From Neisseria montereyensis (GTDB lineage: Bacteria > Pseudomonadota > Gammaproteobacteria > Burkholderiales > Neisseriaceae): DNA of 64,000 nucleotides. Of the stretch, positions 8,701 through 16,657 are shown piece by piece. Each line of letters begins with the position of its first letter. Positions within the stretch are counted from its first letter, which is position 1. The stretch spans positions 85,523 through 149,522 of the forward strand of contig NZ_JANUXW010000004.1 of the NCBI RefSeq assembly GCF_024834045.1, written 5' to 3'. The notes below the pieces were generated by a model. It was not told where the DNA came from. It was given only the letters and a program-made list of their open reading frames with translations, and did no database searches. Both the position numbers and the translations under genes were made by a program.

Positions 8701-10431
8701 TAAAAATAATATATGCTTAAGGATATAAAAATTATCGGCCAGCAACTCTTTTTCAAACAATGTGAAAAACTCTTCAGCATAGTCTGATAATAATACAGAG
8801 ATGAGTACTTCATCTTTCCAAAAAAATTGTGCTGAAGACTTATTTGTAAAATTTATAACAGATTGTTTTATAAAACCTTTAATCTCTCTATTATTTTCTA
8901 ATAGTTTCTCAGAAAGCCAATACCTAAATGCTCTTCTAATTGGTAACCCTTCACCAATGGTTTGAAAGAACTCATCAACAGAATGATTACAATAAGCCTG
9001 CTCAATAATTCGATTTAAAGCCCATTCCTCATAGATATCATGAGTAATAAAATAGCCATCATGTTTTTCATCATAGCCTAAAATATCATCTTGTTTTAAT
9101 CCTGCAAGTGCCTCTTGAGATAAATCACTACCATCAATATAAAACTTGCCAGTATTTGCTCTTGCCTTAGCTATTTCTAGAAAACAACGACCTCTCTTTA
9201 TATAGATATTATTCTTCTGAACAGCATTATTTTGAATTTTTTTCTTCCACAATAAATCTATAAACTCCGCGAAACTATTAATAGTTTCATCAGCACTCTT
9301 ATAGCTAATATATTCATTTAAATAAAATAAGTTTCTAATTCTATCTTTGAAATTCTCATTTGTAGGAAGTTCGATATTAAACTCACCAGATATTTCAGTC
9401 AGTTTCTCATTAGAAATCAGCTTTAAATCCAATGTTTCACATTTCAAACCATAACTTTCTTTTAAATGAAATCGTAAGTCATCCAAATAAGATAACCTTG
9501 TCGTGAAAACCATTGTCCAATTATGCTCTGATAATTTATCAATCAAATTATTTAAGACATTTTGATTAGATATTTCAGATAGTTTCTCCGCAGAATCAAT
9601 GATGAATAGCTTCTTGGCCTCATTAGCATAAGACTCAAAAAAATCAGCAAGCGAAAAATTATGATCAAATTTAAATAGATCACTAATATGATTAATATTT
9701 AATTCAGTTGCTTTAAATATACAAATAGGTATCTCTTTGGCATATTTATTATAAAAGCGTTTGATAATAGCTGTTTTACCACTACCACCTTCACCTGAAA
9801 TAATAAGATTCTGCCCTTGATTTATTTTTTCACTAAGCTTTGAAACCCATTCTGTTCTATCTATTTCAATCTTTTTATCCTCTACCATAATTGATGTGCG
9901 GATAGCATTAAGAATATTTAAATTATGCTTTTCTACATTGTCTAATAATTGATCAAGTGTAGGCTTGAGGTTGAAAAATAAATCATAAATATATTTATTT
10001 TTAGGCAGTGCTAATTGACGTTCCAAATGGCTGGGAACGCGCCATTCCAAAGTTACCCCTAACCCTTTACATGCTTGTTCAATATCAATCTGATAATTAG
10101 GCTTTTTATTACCGGCGTTCGAACTTTCAGATAATTCTTGATTAACATAAAAATAAATAATATTGATTTTAGGATTTTTGCTTTTAGCTTTTTGAATATT
10201 TTCAATAATCTGTCTTTTTCTATCTTTAATAGGCACTTGATAAAATTTTGCTGAAAAGCCATACCAAACACCATCTTTTTCTAATGGTTCAGTTTCAATG
10301 CCTGTTTGATTTTTATATCTAAATAATCCTATATGATTATCAAACTCAGCACAAAAAAGAAAATAAGCCATCTGCTCGAAAGCTCTCTCTTCTTTATCAT
10401 TATTTTTAACACTGAATAAAGCCCAATTCAT
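5725..10431 (-). CDS. Avs-like STAND NTPase with N-terminal nuclease domain (putative antiphage sensor)
   Basis: A 1568-residue protein. The N-terminus (about 18-100) looks like a PD-(D/E)xK/Mrr-like nuclease: GLFRYKNQTGIETEP (35-49) then GFSAKFY (58-64), giving acidic residues E46/E48 and K62 in an S-x-K motif. A P-loop NTPase follows: GEGGSGKT (213-220), Walker B LFIIDSAEK (275-283) and VFTTR (308-312), typical of STAND ATPases. The remaining ~1100 residues look alpha-helical, suiting a repeat sensor arm. Size and layout recall Avs (AVAST) proteins, which bind phage proteins, oligomerise and degrade DNA; Avs4 is the nearest type I recall. AGGA precedes the ATG. The DNA is markedly AT-rich with no uptake sequence seen, unlike its neighbours, pointing to recent acquisition. 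The exact family is inference. Confidence 0.75.
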   Translation of the reverse strand: MNWALFSVKNNDKEERAFEQMAYFLFCAEFDNHIGLFRYKNQTGIETEPLEKDGVWYGFSAKFYQVPIKDRKRQIIENIQKAKSKNPKINIIYFYVNQELSESSNAGNKKPNYQIDIEQACKGLGVTLEWRVPSHLERQLALPKNKYIYDLFFNLKPTLDQLLDNVEKHNLNILNAIRTSIMVEDKKIEIDRTEWVSKLSEKINQGQNLIISGEGGSGKTAIIKRFYNKYAKEIPICIFKATELNINHISDLFKFDHNFSLADFFESYANEAKKLFIIDSAEKLSEISNQNVLNNLIDKLSEHNWTMVFTTRLSYLDDLRFHLKESYGLKCETLDLKLISNEKLTEISGEFNIELPTNENFKDRIRNLFYLNEYISYKSADETINSFAEFIDLLWKKKIQNNAVQKNNIYIKRGRCFLEIAKARANTGKFYIDGSDLSQEALAGLKQDDILGYDEKHDGYFITHDIYEEWALNRIIEQAYCNHSVDEFFQTIGEGLPIRRAFRYWLSEKLLENNREIKGFIKQSVINFTNKSSAQFFWKDEVLISVLLSDYAEEFFTLFEKELLADNFYILKHILFLLQVACSDVGDLNYSPKPKGKGWDTTIAFIYNHKDKDDFFKTHYDLVLPVLLAWSQAHDKGITTRLSGLLSLYILKEAELEKTLSLRGKSEELAYTIIFLACDEIQDELVDIFNIVFENECFKSEHPYYRLCSIIVEESYRAGRLIQLLPQSIIPLCEFFWLEKNESKSSLYNYRHDIEIHYGLHRSTTHYYTPASAYQTPTWWLLNSKGFLTAIDFIVRFTNKTIEKYAVSNIDDVREITLIINNKEITQFHSLTLWMMYRGTGSPVTPYLLQSMHMALEKFLLQFVEVSPEIIEKILLKILVNAKSSSLTSVVCSIVLAYPNKFPQIALILFSSKDLFHADSRRRDFENQANSLYSIGYGLNVIANGLYVEERLKTCEDTHRKNDLESLCWQYQILGVEGYSDKENAEFIEAIFSTLDKHQASFSDSEEDIKKSILFTRMDKRKLKPKIIDDADGSKIYFSTELTDSQKQLSEDSQSQINETFKYLALQQWATKFDEKKSESVRKYNENPLLALKEMKELINKLVEESRNQDSSEFVQFNKATPFKVCAKLIIEHSDKLTKDDQTLCKEWIVGSIERLISDYYFYQISDGIEECIHALPKLIDLFPKETDDFIGLFILIFFDQHPINGFSRVSDYAIDSIYEQNLWQKNPDIANQILNIYIQYKPLFNQVVLEPRNSPNYRDQPSVRFKKFQELYNKVYDGDEDKIELDIEQLENHGIQDLEVILQILPNNTDEVEHLAILNKILPRLAEKLLRDKDRSNHDDNLYRTRIIGFQKISEILLNRKSDQEIDELIHPFLIHFKINEYLSDFIENLVLSEDRIQRNDNFWYIWALIYPKIIGIFSSRNLYRDSGDQIIINYLLAWRWWGEKQKKWHSLNPQNFWLYERISTDLPSYPAVLYSITRVLYSIGSQFHEEGIDWLFNIISSKPDLELRGLEPNTLFYLENILRKFTFLNREKIKRDFKLKEKLITILTFMVERASAHGYLLRENIL

Positions 10432-10592
10432 AACTATTTTCCTGTAGACAACTATTTCCCAGCTAATATTTTAAATCTAATAAAACAAATAATGCACCCT
10501 TAAAATAAGAATAAAGCACACCTCAAAATTCTAATCTCAAAACATAATGAATTTTCTAACTATCACATAATCTACCTTGAAAAAGTTAATAT

Positions 10593-10628
10593 AAAAAAAA
10601 TCCTTTGTTATCAAAATAACAAAGGATT
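10593..10628 (-). terminator. Rho-independent terminator of glmS
   Basis: Two 13-base arms (AATCCTTTGTTAT at 10599-10611, ATAACAAAGGATT at 10616-10628) enclose a CAAA loop. On the minus strand they are followed by a run of U from the A-run at 10593-10600. It lies just after glmS and bounds the AT-rich insert on its right side. Confidence 0.85.
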
Positions 10629-10652
10629 AAATTTAAATCACAAAATGTTCAA

Positions 10653-12488
10653 TCACTCAACCGTAACAGATTTCGCCAAATTCCTCGGCTTATCCACATC
10701 GGTACCACGAGCTAATGCGGCATGATAGGCCAACAACTGCACAGGAATGGTATGAACAATCGGGGATAATACACCGACATGGCGCGGGGTGCGGATCACA
10801 TGAACGCCTTCGTCTTCGGTGAAATTGCTGTCTAAATCGGTAAATACAAACAGCTCACCGCCGCGCGCGCCGACTTCCTGCATATTGGCTTTGACTTTAT
10901 CCAATAGCATATCATTGGGGGCAATCACGACAACGGGCATATTTTCATCTACCAACGCCAGCGGGCCGTGTTTCAATTCGCCTGCCGGATAGGCTTCTGC
11001 GTGGATATAAGTGATTTCTTTTAATTTAAGCGCGCCTTCCAATGCAATCGGATAATGAATGCCGCGGCCTAAGAATAATGCACTTTGTTTGGAAGCAAAT
11101 TTTTGCGCCCAAATGGTAATTTGCGGTTCAAGATTTAATACGTGTTGAATGCTGCCGGGCAGTTGGCGCAACTCTTCCGTATAGTGTTGCTCTTGCTCTT
11201 CGGAAACATGGCCGCGCATTTTGCCTAAGGTTACGGTTAAGCCGAATAGAACCACTAATTGGGTGGTAAATGCTTTGGTTGAAGCCACGCCGATTTCGGC
11301 ACCGGCGCGGGTGTAAAGCACAAGTTCGCTTTCGCGCGGCAGGGCGGATTCCATCACATTACAAATTGATAAGCTATGCTTATGCCCAAGTGATTTGGCG
11401 TATTTTAAGGCTTCCATCGTATCCAATGTTTCACCGGATTGGGAAATGGTAATCACCATTTGCTTGGGGTCGGCAATCACATCGCGATAACGGTATTCGC
11501 TGGCGATTTCAACATCGGTCGGGATTTTGGCAATGCTTTCCAGCCAGTATTTGGCGGTTAAGGCCGAATAATAAGAAGTACCGCACGCTAAAATCTTAAT
11601 GCTGTGGATATCATCGAAAACCTCGCGGGCATTGCTGCCGAAGTTTTCAGGTTCGAAACCGCCTTCTAGAAACACTTCAGCCGTATCAGCAATTGCGCGC
11701 GGCTGTTCGTGTATTTCTTTTTGCATGAAATGGCTGTATGGGCCTAATTCCAATGAGGCAAGGGATAACTCGGAAATTTTTACTTTACGTTCGGCAACTT
11801 GGCCGTCTTTATCAATCAGTTTTTCAATGCCTTTGGTGCTGAGCAGGGCAATATCGCCGTCTTCCAGATAAGCAATATGGCGGGTAAAGGCGATGACGGC
11901 CGATACGTCGGAAGCAATAAAGGTTTCGTCTTCACCGAAAGCCACCAAAAGCGGGCAACCCATACGGGCGACGACCATATTCTCGGTATTGTCTTGCGCA
12001 ACAACAGCAATGGCAAAAGCGCCGTGAAAACGTTTGCAGGCTGCTTGTACGGCGGTAAACAAATCACCGGTTTGCAGATATTCGTGATTCACGCTGTGGG
12101 CAATCACTTCGGTGTCGGTTTGCGATTCGAAAACATAACCGATTTTTTGCAAGCGCTGACGCTCGCTTTCGAAGTTTTCGATAATGCCGTTATGTACCAC
12201 CGCTACGGTGCCGCCTGAAATATGGGGGTGTGCATTCGGCTCGGTAACCCCGCCGTGTGTCGCCCAACGGGTGTGGCCGATACCGATACGGCCGAACAGA
12301 TTTTTTTCTTTGGCCGCCTGCGCCATTAAAGCCACTCTGCCGACACGGCGGACACGTTTGATTTTGCCGTCGATACTGACGGCGATGCCTGATGAATCGT
12401 AGCCACGATATTCGAGACGCTCTAAGCCGTCTGTTAGAAAATCCACTACATTGTGATTGGCGCGTATAGCACCTACGATACCGCACAT
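10653..12488 (-). CDS. glmS: Glutamine--fructose-6-phosphate aminotransferase (isomerizing)
   Basis: A 611-residue protein starting MCGIVGA, with the catalytic N-terminal Cys2 of class II glutamine amidotransferases after Met removal. GHTRWATHG (about 73-81) and the two SIS sugar-isomerase domains follow ([33 protein letters not shown]). It makes glucosamine-6-phosphate, the first step to UDP-GlcNAc for peptidoglycan and LPS. Length is typical. No glmS ribozyme would be expected in this group and none is seen upstream. glmU, which acts later in the same pathway, lies on the same strand 1.6 kb upstream. Confidence 0.97.
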   Translation of the reverse strand: MCGIVGAIRANHNVVDFLTDGLERLEYRGYDSSGIAVSIDGKIKRVRRVGRVALMAQAAKEKNLFGRIGIGHTRWATHGGVTEPNAHPHISGGTVAVVHNGIIENFESERQRLQKIGYVFESQTDTEVIAHSVNHEYLQTGDLFTAVQAACKRFHGAFAIAVVAQDNTENMVVARMGCPLLVAFGEDETFIASDVSAVIAFTRHIAYLEDGDIALLSTKGIEKLIDKDGQVAERKVKISELSLASLELGPYSHFMQKEIHEQPRAIADTAEVFLEGGFEPENFGSNAREVFDDIHSIKILACGTSYYSALTAKYWLESIAKIPTDVEIASEYRYRDVIADPKQMVITISQSGETLDTMEALKYAKSLGHKHSLSICNVMESALPRESELVLYTRAGAEIGVASTKAFTTQLVVLFGLTVTLGKMRGHVSEEQEQHYTEELRQLPGSIQHVLNLEPQITIWAQKFASKQSALFLGRGIHYPIALEGALKLKEITYIHAEAYPAGELKHGPLALVDENMPVVVIAPNDMLLDKVKANMQEVGARGGELFVFTDLDSNFTEDEGVHVIRTPRHVGVLSPIVHTIPVQLLAYHAALARGTDVDKPRNLAKSVTVE

Positions 12489-12522
12489 AATTGTTCCTTA
12501 GTATCAATTGGTTGATGAAAAA

Positions 12523-12549
12523 CATGCCATCTGACTTTCAGACGGCATG
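12523..12549 (-). terminator. DUS-derived hairpin, AT dialect
   Basis: CATGCCATCTGA (12523-12534) pairs, with one mismatch, with TCAGACGGCATG (12538-12549). The right arm is a full ATGCCGTCTGAA uptake sequence on the reverse strand, a minority dialect in this window. It lies between the glmS start and the doubtful reading frame at 12595. Confidence 0.45.
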
Positions 12550-12594
12550 CGGGGAAAGTATCAGTAAAAACTGTTCAAATAGTTGGATACGGTT

Positions 12595-12837
12595 CTAACA
12601 AGATAGTTTGCTGTTTTTCGTATATATTTGAATATTCATTAAAAATTTCTTATCCGATTGATGAGACTGCCGCAGACTGACCGAATATCCAATTATCAAT
12701 GCAGAAATCGATATCAGCAATAGAAATGTTTTTTCTATTTTCTTTTGATGCTTTGTTACGATAAATATGCTTGTTGCCGTTTTCGCTAACCCAACCTGTT
12801 TTTTCAAAAAATAAAGAAAGGAATGAAATACCCTCAA
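12595..12837 (-). pseudogene. Doubtful AT-rich reading frame with one membrane segment, possibly a gene remnant
   Basis: An 80-codon frame whose first usable start is TTG. The open frame continues upstream without an ATG to a TAA near 12895, giving a further acidic stretch (DHILDNQDD). The predicted product has one hydrophobic segment (TFLLLISISALIIGYSVSL). I do not recognise it. The lack of a start with a ribosome site and the stop directly upstream suggest the 3' part of a decayed gene. The 12489-13006 interval holds nothing else I can support. Confidence 0.25.
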
Positions 12838-13006
12838 ACGATCATCTTGATTGTCTAAAATATGATCGTGGTTACTATCTAATGTAAAAGGGAAACCTTA
12901 GAAATTAATGGGAAACACCAAGGTTATTAGAAATTCCTGCATTTTTGCCAATGCTTCTTTAAGGTTTAAAAGTATTTTTATTTGATAAGTTTAAAAAATC
13001 CTATCT

Positions 13007-13669
13007 TTAATTATACCGGTGAAGATAGTAATGCATACTGTCTCTACGGATGTTTTCCTTATTGCCGCATATTGAAGACCCTAAAAAACTGATTTTTGTA
13101 TCTAAATATGTGGAAACAATTTCTGATATTTCGGTACACTCTGAATTCTGATTCAGATGTTTCATTTTTTGTGTCGGCGGTAAAAATAACGGTAATTTAT
13201 TTTCCGGAAATAAGTATTTATGTATTGTTAAGTAGGATTCGGTCGGATAAGCGGATAATTGCCCTTTCGGATATGTCCAATTTGCCATGTATGGAGAGGC
13301 TTTCGGTTTATCATCGCGAACAATCACAAAACCAGAGCCCGCTTTTTGATACGGTTGATGGTAAAGTGAATAAGCTTGAGTACCGGGTTGATCTTTAGCG
13401 GTAATAAAATCACTGCCTATATAAACAGGCAACGCCCATTTTTCAGACAAAATTTTGGGATCTATATCCAATAAACAGCCTGTAAAAGAATTTTCATAGA
13501 ATTGCTTCGCTAAATCATCCGCACTTCTTACCGGATAAAGATGACTACAATCGGGCTGTTGCGGCAAAATACCGATGGGAGAGGGGGAATTAGGAAATGT
13601 TACTTCGGCGGAAGCGAAAGGCAGCATAGCCAAGTACAGTAGTATTGTATAAAGTGGGAATTTCATCAT
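13007..13669 (-). CDS. Exported protein of unknown function
   Basis: A 220-residue protein with a clear signal peptide (MMKFPLYTILLYLAMLPFASA, cleavage about residue 21). The mature part has four cysteines in two groups (C41 and C65; two near the C-terminus), which could form periplasmic disulfides. I recognise no family. Codon use is more AT-rich than the neighbouring glm genes. It sits alone between glmS and glmU on the same strand, next to a decayed IS, in a segment that looks accessory. A ribosome site (AAGGATT) precedes the ATG. Confidence 0.65.
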   Translation of the reverse strand: MMKFPLYTILLYLAMLPFASAEVTFPNSPSPIGILPQQPDCSHLYPVRSADDLAKQFYENSFTGCLLDIDPKILSEKWALPVYIGSDFITAKDQPGTQAYSLYHQPYQKAGSGFVIVRDDKPKASPYMANWTYPKGQLSAYPTESYLTIHKYLFPENKLPLFLPPTQKMKHLNQNSECTEISEIVSTYLDTKISFLGSSICGNKENIRRDSMHYYLHRYN

Positions 13670-13862
13670 GAATCCTTGTAAAATAGATGGCAGGTATGAA
13701 ATTTGGAAATATTCAGACGGGTAGTCTGTTATCCTTCCCAGATGTTTTCAGACGGCCTTTCCAAAGTTGGCAACAAGGTTTCAGCTTGTGTAGATTGATA
13801 TTTTAAATATTGTTTTTGAGCTGTCATAGACAACTAGGCAAACTTCATCTTTGCACTTGTTT

Positions 13863-14061
13863 TTAAAGGATAATATAGCCTTTATTTCCTGCGTTAAAAC
13901 GCCATTCGCACACCTTCAACTAAACTCAAAATGCGGCCTTGAGAATATCATTGAACTTACGCAAATGACGTTTCACCTGATTCCAAAAGTTCTCAATACT
14001 GTTTATGAGGTTTTGCCTGTCTGCAAAATGTGTACTTTGATTGATATGTTTTTGAATAGCC
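13863..14061 (-). pseudogene. Decayed IS1016-like (IS1595 family) transposase fragment
   Basis: Read from the base after the glmU stop, the minus strand gives INQSTHFADRQNLINSIE, then NFWNQVKRHLRKFND, two in-frame stops, then CEWRFN. This matches the C-terminal third of IS1016-type transposases (H-ST-HF, INGIENFWNQ-KRHLRKFNG, ECEWRFN). The N-terminal two thirds are missing and the stops kill the frame. It joins the last codons of glmU directly, so the insertion or later deletion reached the gene end. Between it and 13670 there is an uptake sequence (13747-13758) and nothing else recognisable. Confidence 0.85.
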
Positions 14062-15444
14062 CTAGTTATCTAGGGTAGTTCCTTTATTTTTTTCAGGCCG
14101 TATCCAATCTTCGATAACGGTTTGGCGCGCGCGAGCGAGCACTAAAGTATTGTCTTCACAATTTTTGGTAATCGAACTACCCGCGCCGATGGTAACTTTA
14201 TTGCCTAAGCTAACCGGAGCCACTAAAACAACATTCGAACCGATACGCACATCATCGCCGATAGTGGTTTTATGTTTGTTTACGCCGTCATAGTTGGCGG
14301 TAATCGTACCGGCGCCGATATTGGTTTGGCTGCCGACTTCGGAATCACCCAGATAAGTTAGATGGTTTGCCTTGCTGCCATTGCCCATCGTTGTATTTTT
14401 GGTTTCGACAAAATTACCGATATGAACGCCGTTACCCAGTTTGGTATTGGCGCGCAGGCGGGCAAACGGGCCGATACGGCCATCTTCGCCCACTTCGCAG
14501 CCCTCTAAATGAGAGAACGGGGCAATTTTCGAGCCTGAAGCAATCGTGGCATTGCGGATAATGCAATTGGCACCGATTTCCACATCATCACCCAATTCCA
14601 CTTCACCTTCCAATACCACGTTCACATCAATCACCACGTCTTGACCGTGTTTCAGACGGCCTCTTAAATCAAAGCGTTCGGGATCGCGCAGGGTAACACC
14701 TGCTTTCAGCAAAGCTTGTGCCTGTTGTTTTTGGAAAATCCGTTCTAATTCGGCCAATTGCACTTTATTGTTTACCCCTGCTGCCAGATAAGATGCGGCA
14801 ACTTGCACGGGGTGAACGGCAATGCCGTCACGATTGGCTAAGGCGATTAAATCGGTCAGATAATATTCGCCTTGTGCATTATTGCTTTGTAGGCTGTTCA
14901 GCCATCCGGCAAGCTTGGCATTGGGCAATACCAAAATACCGGTATTGGTTTCTTGAATGGCTTTTTGAGCGGCATCGGCATCTTTTTCTTCGACAATAGC
15001 CACCACTTTGCCGTTGTCGCGGATAATGCGGCCGTATCCGGTCGGGTCGTCCAAAACATCGGTCAGCAGGCCGACTTCATCACCGGCGGCTTCCAGCAAA
15101 GCTTCCAAAGTAGCGGTATCGGTTAGCGGGACATCGCCATACAGCACTAAAGTACGGCCTTCTTCCGGCAGATGCGGTAGCGCAATTTTTACCGCGTGGC
15201 CGGTGCCCAGTTGCTCGTTTTGCTCTACCCAATTCACATCACGCTTCACCTGCGCCAAAACTGCTTCTTTACCATGCCCGATCACAACACTGATGCTTTC
15301 GGGGTTTAAGCTGCGGGCAGTGTCGATAACACGCTGAACCATCGGCTCGCCACCGATTTGGTGTAATACTTTAGGCAGTTTGGAATACATTCGGGTGCCT
15401 TTTCCGGCAGCTAGAATAACGACATGTAAAGAAGATTGGCTCAT
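14062..15444 (-). CDS. glmU: Bifunctional GlmU: glucosamine-1-P acetyltransferase / UDP-GlcNAc pyrophosphorylase
   Basis: A 460-residue enzyme. The N-terminal uridyltransferase carries LAAGKGTRMYSKLPKVL (about 11-27). The C-terminal left-handed beta-helix has many hexapeptide repeats, with the acetyltransferase region NFVETKN...NHLTYLGD...NIGAGTITANYDG. It makes UDP-GlcNAc for peptidoglycan and lipid A. The C-terminal residues GTTLDN run straight into the IS1016-like remnant, so the last few residues may derive from the insertion rather than the native end. The catalytic core is intact. An uptake sequence lies inside the gene near 14653-14664. Confidence 0.96.
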   Translation of the reverse strand: MSQSSLHVVILAAGKGTRMYSKLPKVLHQIGGEPMVQRVIDTARSLNPESISVVIGHGKEAVLAQVKRDVNWVEQNEQLGTGHAVKIALPHLPEEGRTLVLYGDVPLTDTATLEALLEAAGDEVGLLTDVLDDPTGYGRIIRDNGKVVAIVEEKDADAAQKAIQETNTGILVLPNAKLAGWLNSLQSNNAQGEYYLTDLIALANRDGIAVHPVQVAASYLAAGVNNKVQLAELERIFQKQQAQALLKAGVTLRDPERFDLRGRLKHGQDVVIDVNVVLEGEVELGDDVEIGANCIIRNATIASGSKIAPFSHLEGCEVGEDGRIGPFARLRANTKLGNGVHIGNFVETKNTTMGNGSKANHLTYLGDSEVGSQTNIGAGTITANYDGVNKHKTTIGDDVRIGSNVVLVAPVSLGNKVTIGAGSSITKNCEDNTLVLARARQTVIEDWIRPEKNKGTTLDN

Positions 15445-15504
15445 ATTATTGTTTTGCCTTATGTGATAAGTTGTAGAAATAGAAATGGATACGATGCTTT
15501 GAGA

Positions 15505-15533
15505 AGGCCGTCTGAATGATTTTCAGACGGCCT
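15505..15533 (-). terminator. Paired-DUS terminator
   Basis: AGGCCGTCTGA (15505-15515) and TCAGACGGCCT (15523-15533) form an 11-bp stem with a short loop. It ends the transcript of the small lipoprotein gene and separates it from glmU. Confidence 0.75.
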
Positions 15534-15550
15534 CAACATTCTATGCCGCT

Positions 15551-15814
15551 TTATTGTGCCGCATCGGGAAAACTGGGGGCTTCCCAGTTGGTGCCGCGCA
15601 CATTTTCCGTATTGTTATCCGGTGTTACGGCACGTTGTTCAGGGCGGAATTGGTTGTAACGCATATTGCGCGAATAAGTACCGTCTTGATAAACCACGGG
15701 CGTACCGGGTTGGTATTTTGGTTTTAAAGCAGTGTGGCCGTCGGCTTTTTGATAGGTTTCCCAAGAGCAGGCACTCAGTAGGGAAAAAACAGCCAAAAGG
15801 GCAAAAGAGCGCAT
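15551..15814 (-). CDS. Small lipoprotein of unknown function
   Basis: An 87-residue product with a lipoprotein signal: LLAVFSLLSAC, lipobox cysteine at residue 16. The mature part is short, hydrophilic and rich in Pro, Asn, Arg and Tyr, with no domain I recognise. A strong ribosome site (AAGGAATCATT) precedes the ATG at 15814. It lies between glmU and the HAD phosphatase gene, same strand, with its own terminator downstream. Confidence 0.75.
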   Translation of the reverse strand: MRSFALLAVFSLLSACSWETYQKADGHTALKPKYQPGTPVVYQDGTYSRNMRYNQFRPEQRAVTPDNNTENVRGTNWEAPSFPDAAQ

Positions 15815-15878
15815 AATGATTCCTTAAAAATTGCTTCGGTGTGAAAAACATGAATGATTAGGTCTAACCTTATTCATT

Positions 15879-16559
15879 TTAATCAAATTGTGTACCAATT
15901 GATAGTGAACCATTCATTGGCATTTTCGCCCATTCGGATAATGAAACCATATCGGATGCGGCAAAATCCACAAAAGGCAACGCATGTGCTTGTTTACCAA
16001 ACCATACCGTATGCATGCCCAATGCTTTGGCGGCATGCAGATTGTCGGCACTGTCATCAACCATAATGCAACAGTTCGGGCTTATATTTAATACTTCACA
16101 CACATGCAGATAAGCCTGAGGGTGCGGCTTGTAATACAAACCGAAATCATCGGTGCCGAACCAAGTATCAAAATAAGCGGCTATGCCCAACTGCTCAACC
16201 AATGCCCGCACATAAAATGACGGTGCATTGGAAAACACAACTTTTCGACCACCCAAACCGCTTAAAGTTTCTATGGTATTTTCCATCGGCACCAATGCCG
16301 GCAAGATATCTTCTAGCGGGTGGCTTTTTTGTAAAAAGTCATTAACAGAGATTTCGGGATGGTGTTTTTGTAGACCCGCCAGCGTTGCGCCATAGCGGTG
16401 CCAGTAGTCTTGCCTTAAATCGGAAGCCGCTTCATCACTTAAATTTAAATGACGGGCCATATATTCCGTCATTCGTTTGTTGATTAAAGAAAAAATACCC
16501 GCATCGGCATGATGCAGGGTGTTGTCGAGATCGAACAACCAAACTGTTTGACAATTCAT
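15879..16559 (-). CDS. HAD-superfamily hydrolase, pyrimidine 5'-nucleotidase type
   Basis: A 226-residue HAD phosphatase. Motif I is FDLDNTLHHADAGIF (about 9-23) with the two catalytic aspartates; motif II is VVFSNAPS (about 110-117); motif IV is MVDDSADNL (about 161-169). LDNTLH followed by A-x-I-F resembles the pyrimidine 5'-nucleotidase (Sdt1-like) group, which dephosphorylates UMP/CMP. Substrate is inferred from family only. It is divergent from thiB. Confidence 0.8.
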   Translation of the reverse strand: MNCQTVWLFDLDNTLHHADAGIFSLINKRMTEYMARHLNLSDEAASDLRQDYWHRYGATLAGLQKHHPEISVNDFLQKSHPLEDILPALVPMENTIETLSGLGGRKVVFSNAPSFYVRALVEQLGIAAYFDTWFGTDDFGLYYKPHPQAYLHVCEVLNISPNCCIMVDDSADNLHAAKALGMHTVWFGKQAHALPFVDFAASDMVSLSEWAKMPMNGSLSIGTQFD

Positions 16560-16657
16560 CTTATTTAAAATACTTTACAAATAATTTTTCAAAGGAAAAC
16601 CCTTTGAAAAATAGCCATTTCCCATAAGGGCATCATCATCTATCCGGATCATACACA

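Noticed and set aside
13851-14078. Plus-strand 75-codon frame downstream of glmU
   Set aside because: It is the complement of the IS1016-like transposase remnant, which explains the open frame.
16560-16657. Possible TPP riboswitch before thiB
   Set aside because: Fragments such as ACCCTTTGAA and CTATCCGGATCAT recall TPP motifs, but the CUGAGA box and order of elements are missing; a simple hairpin explains the repeat.
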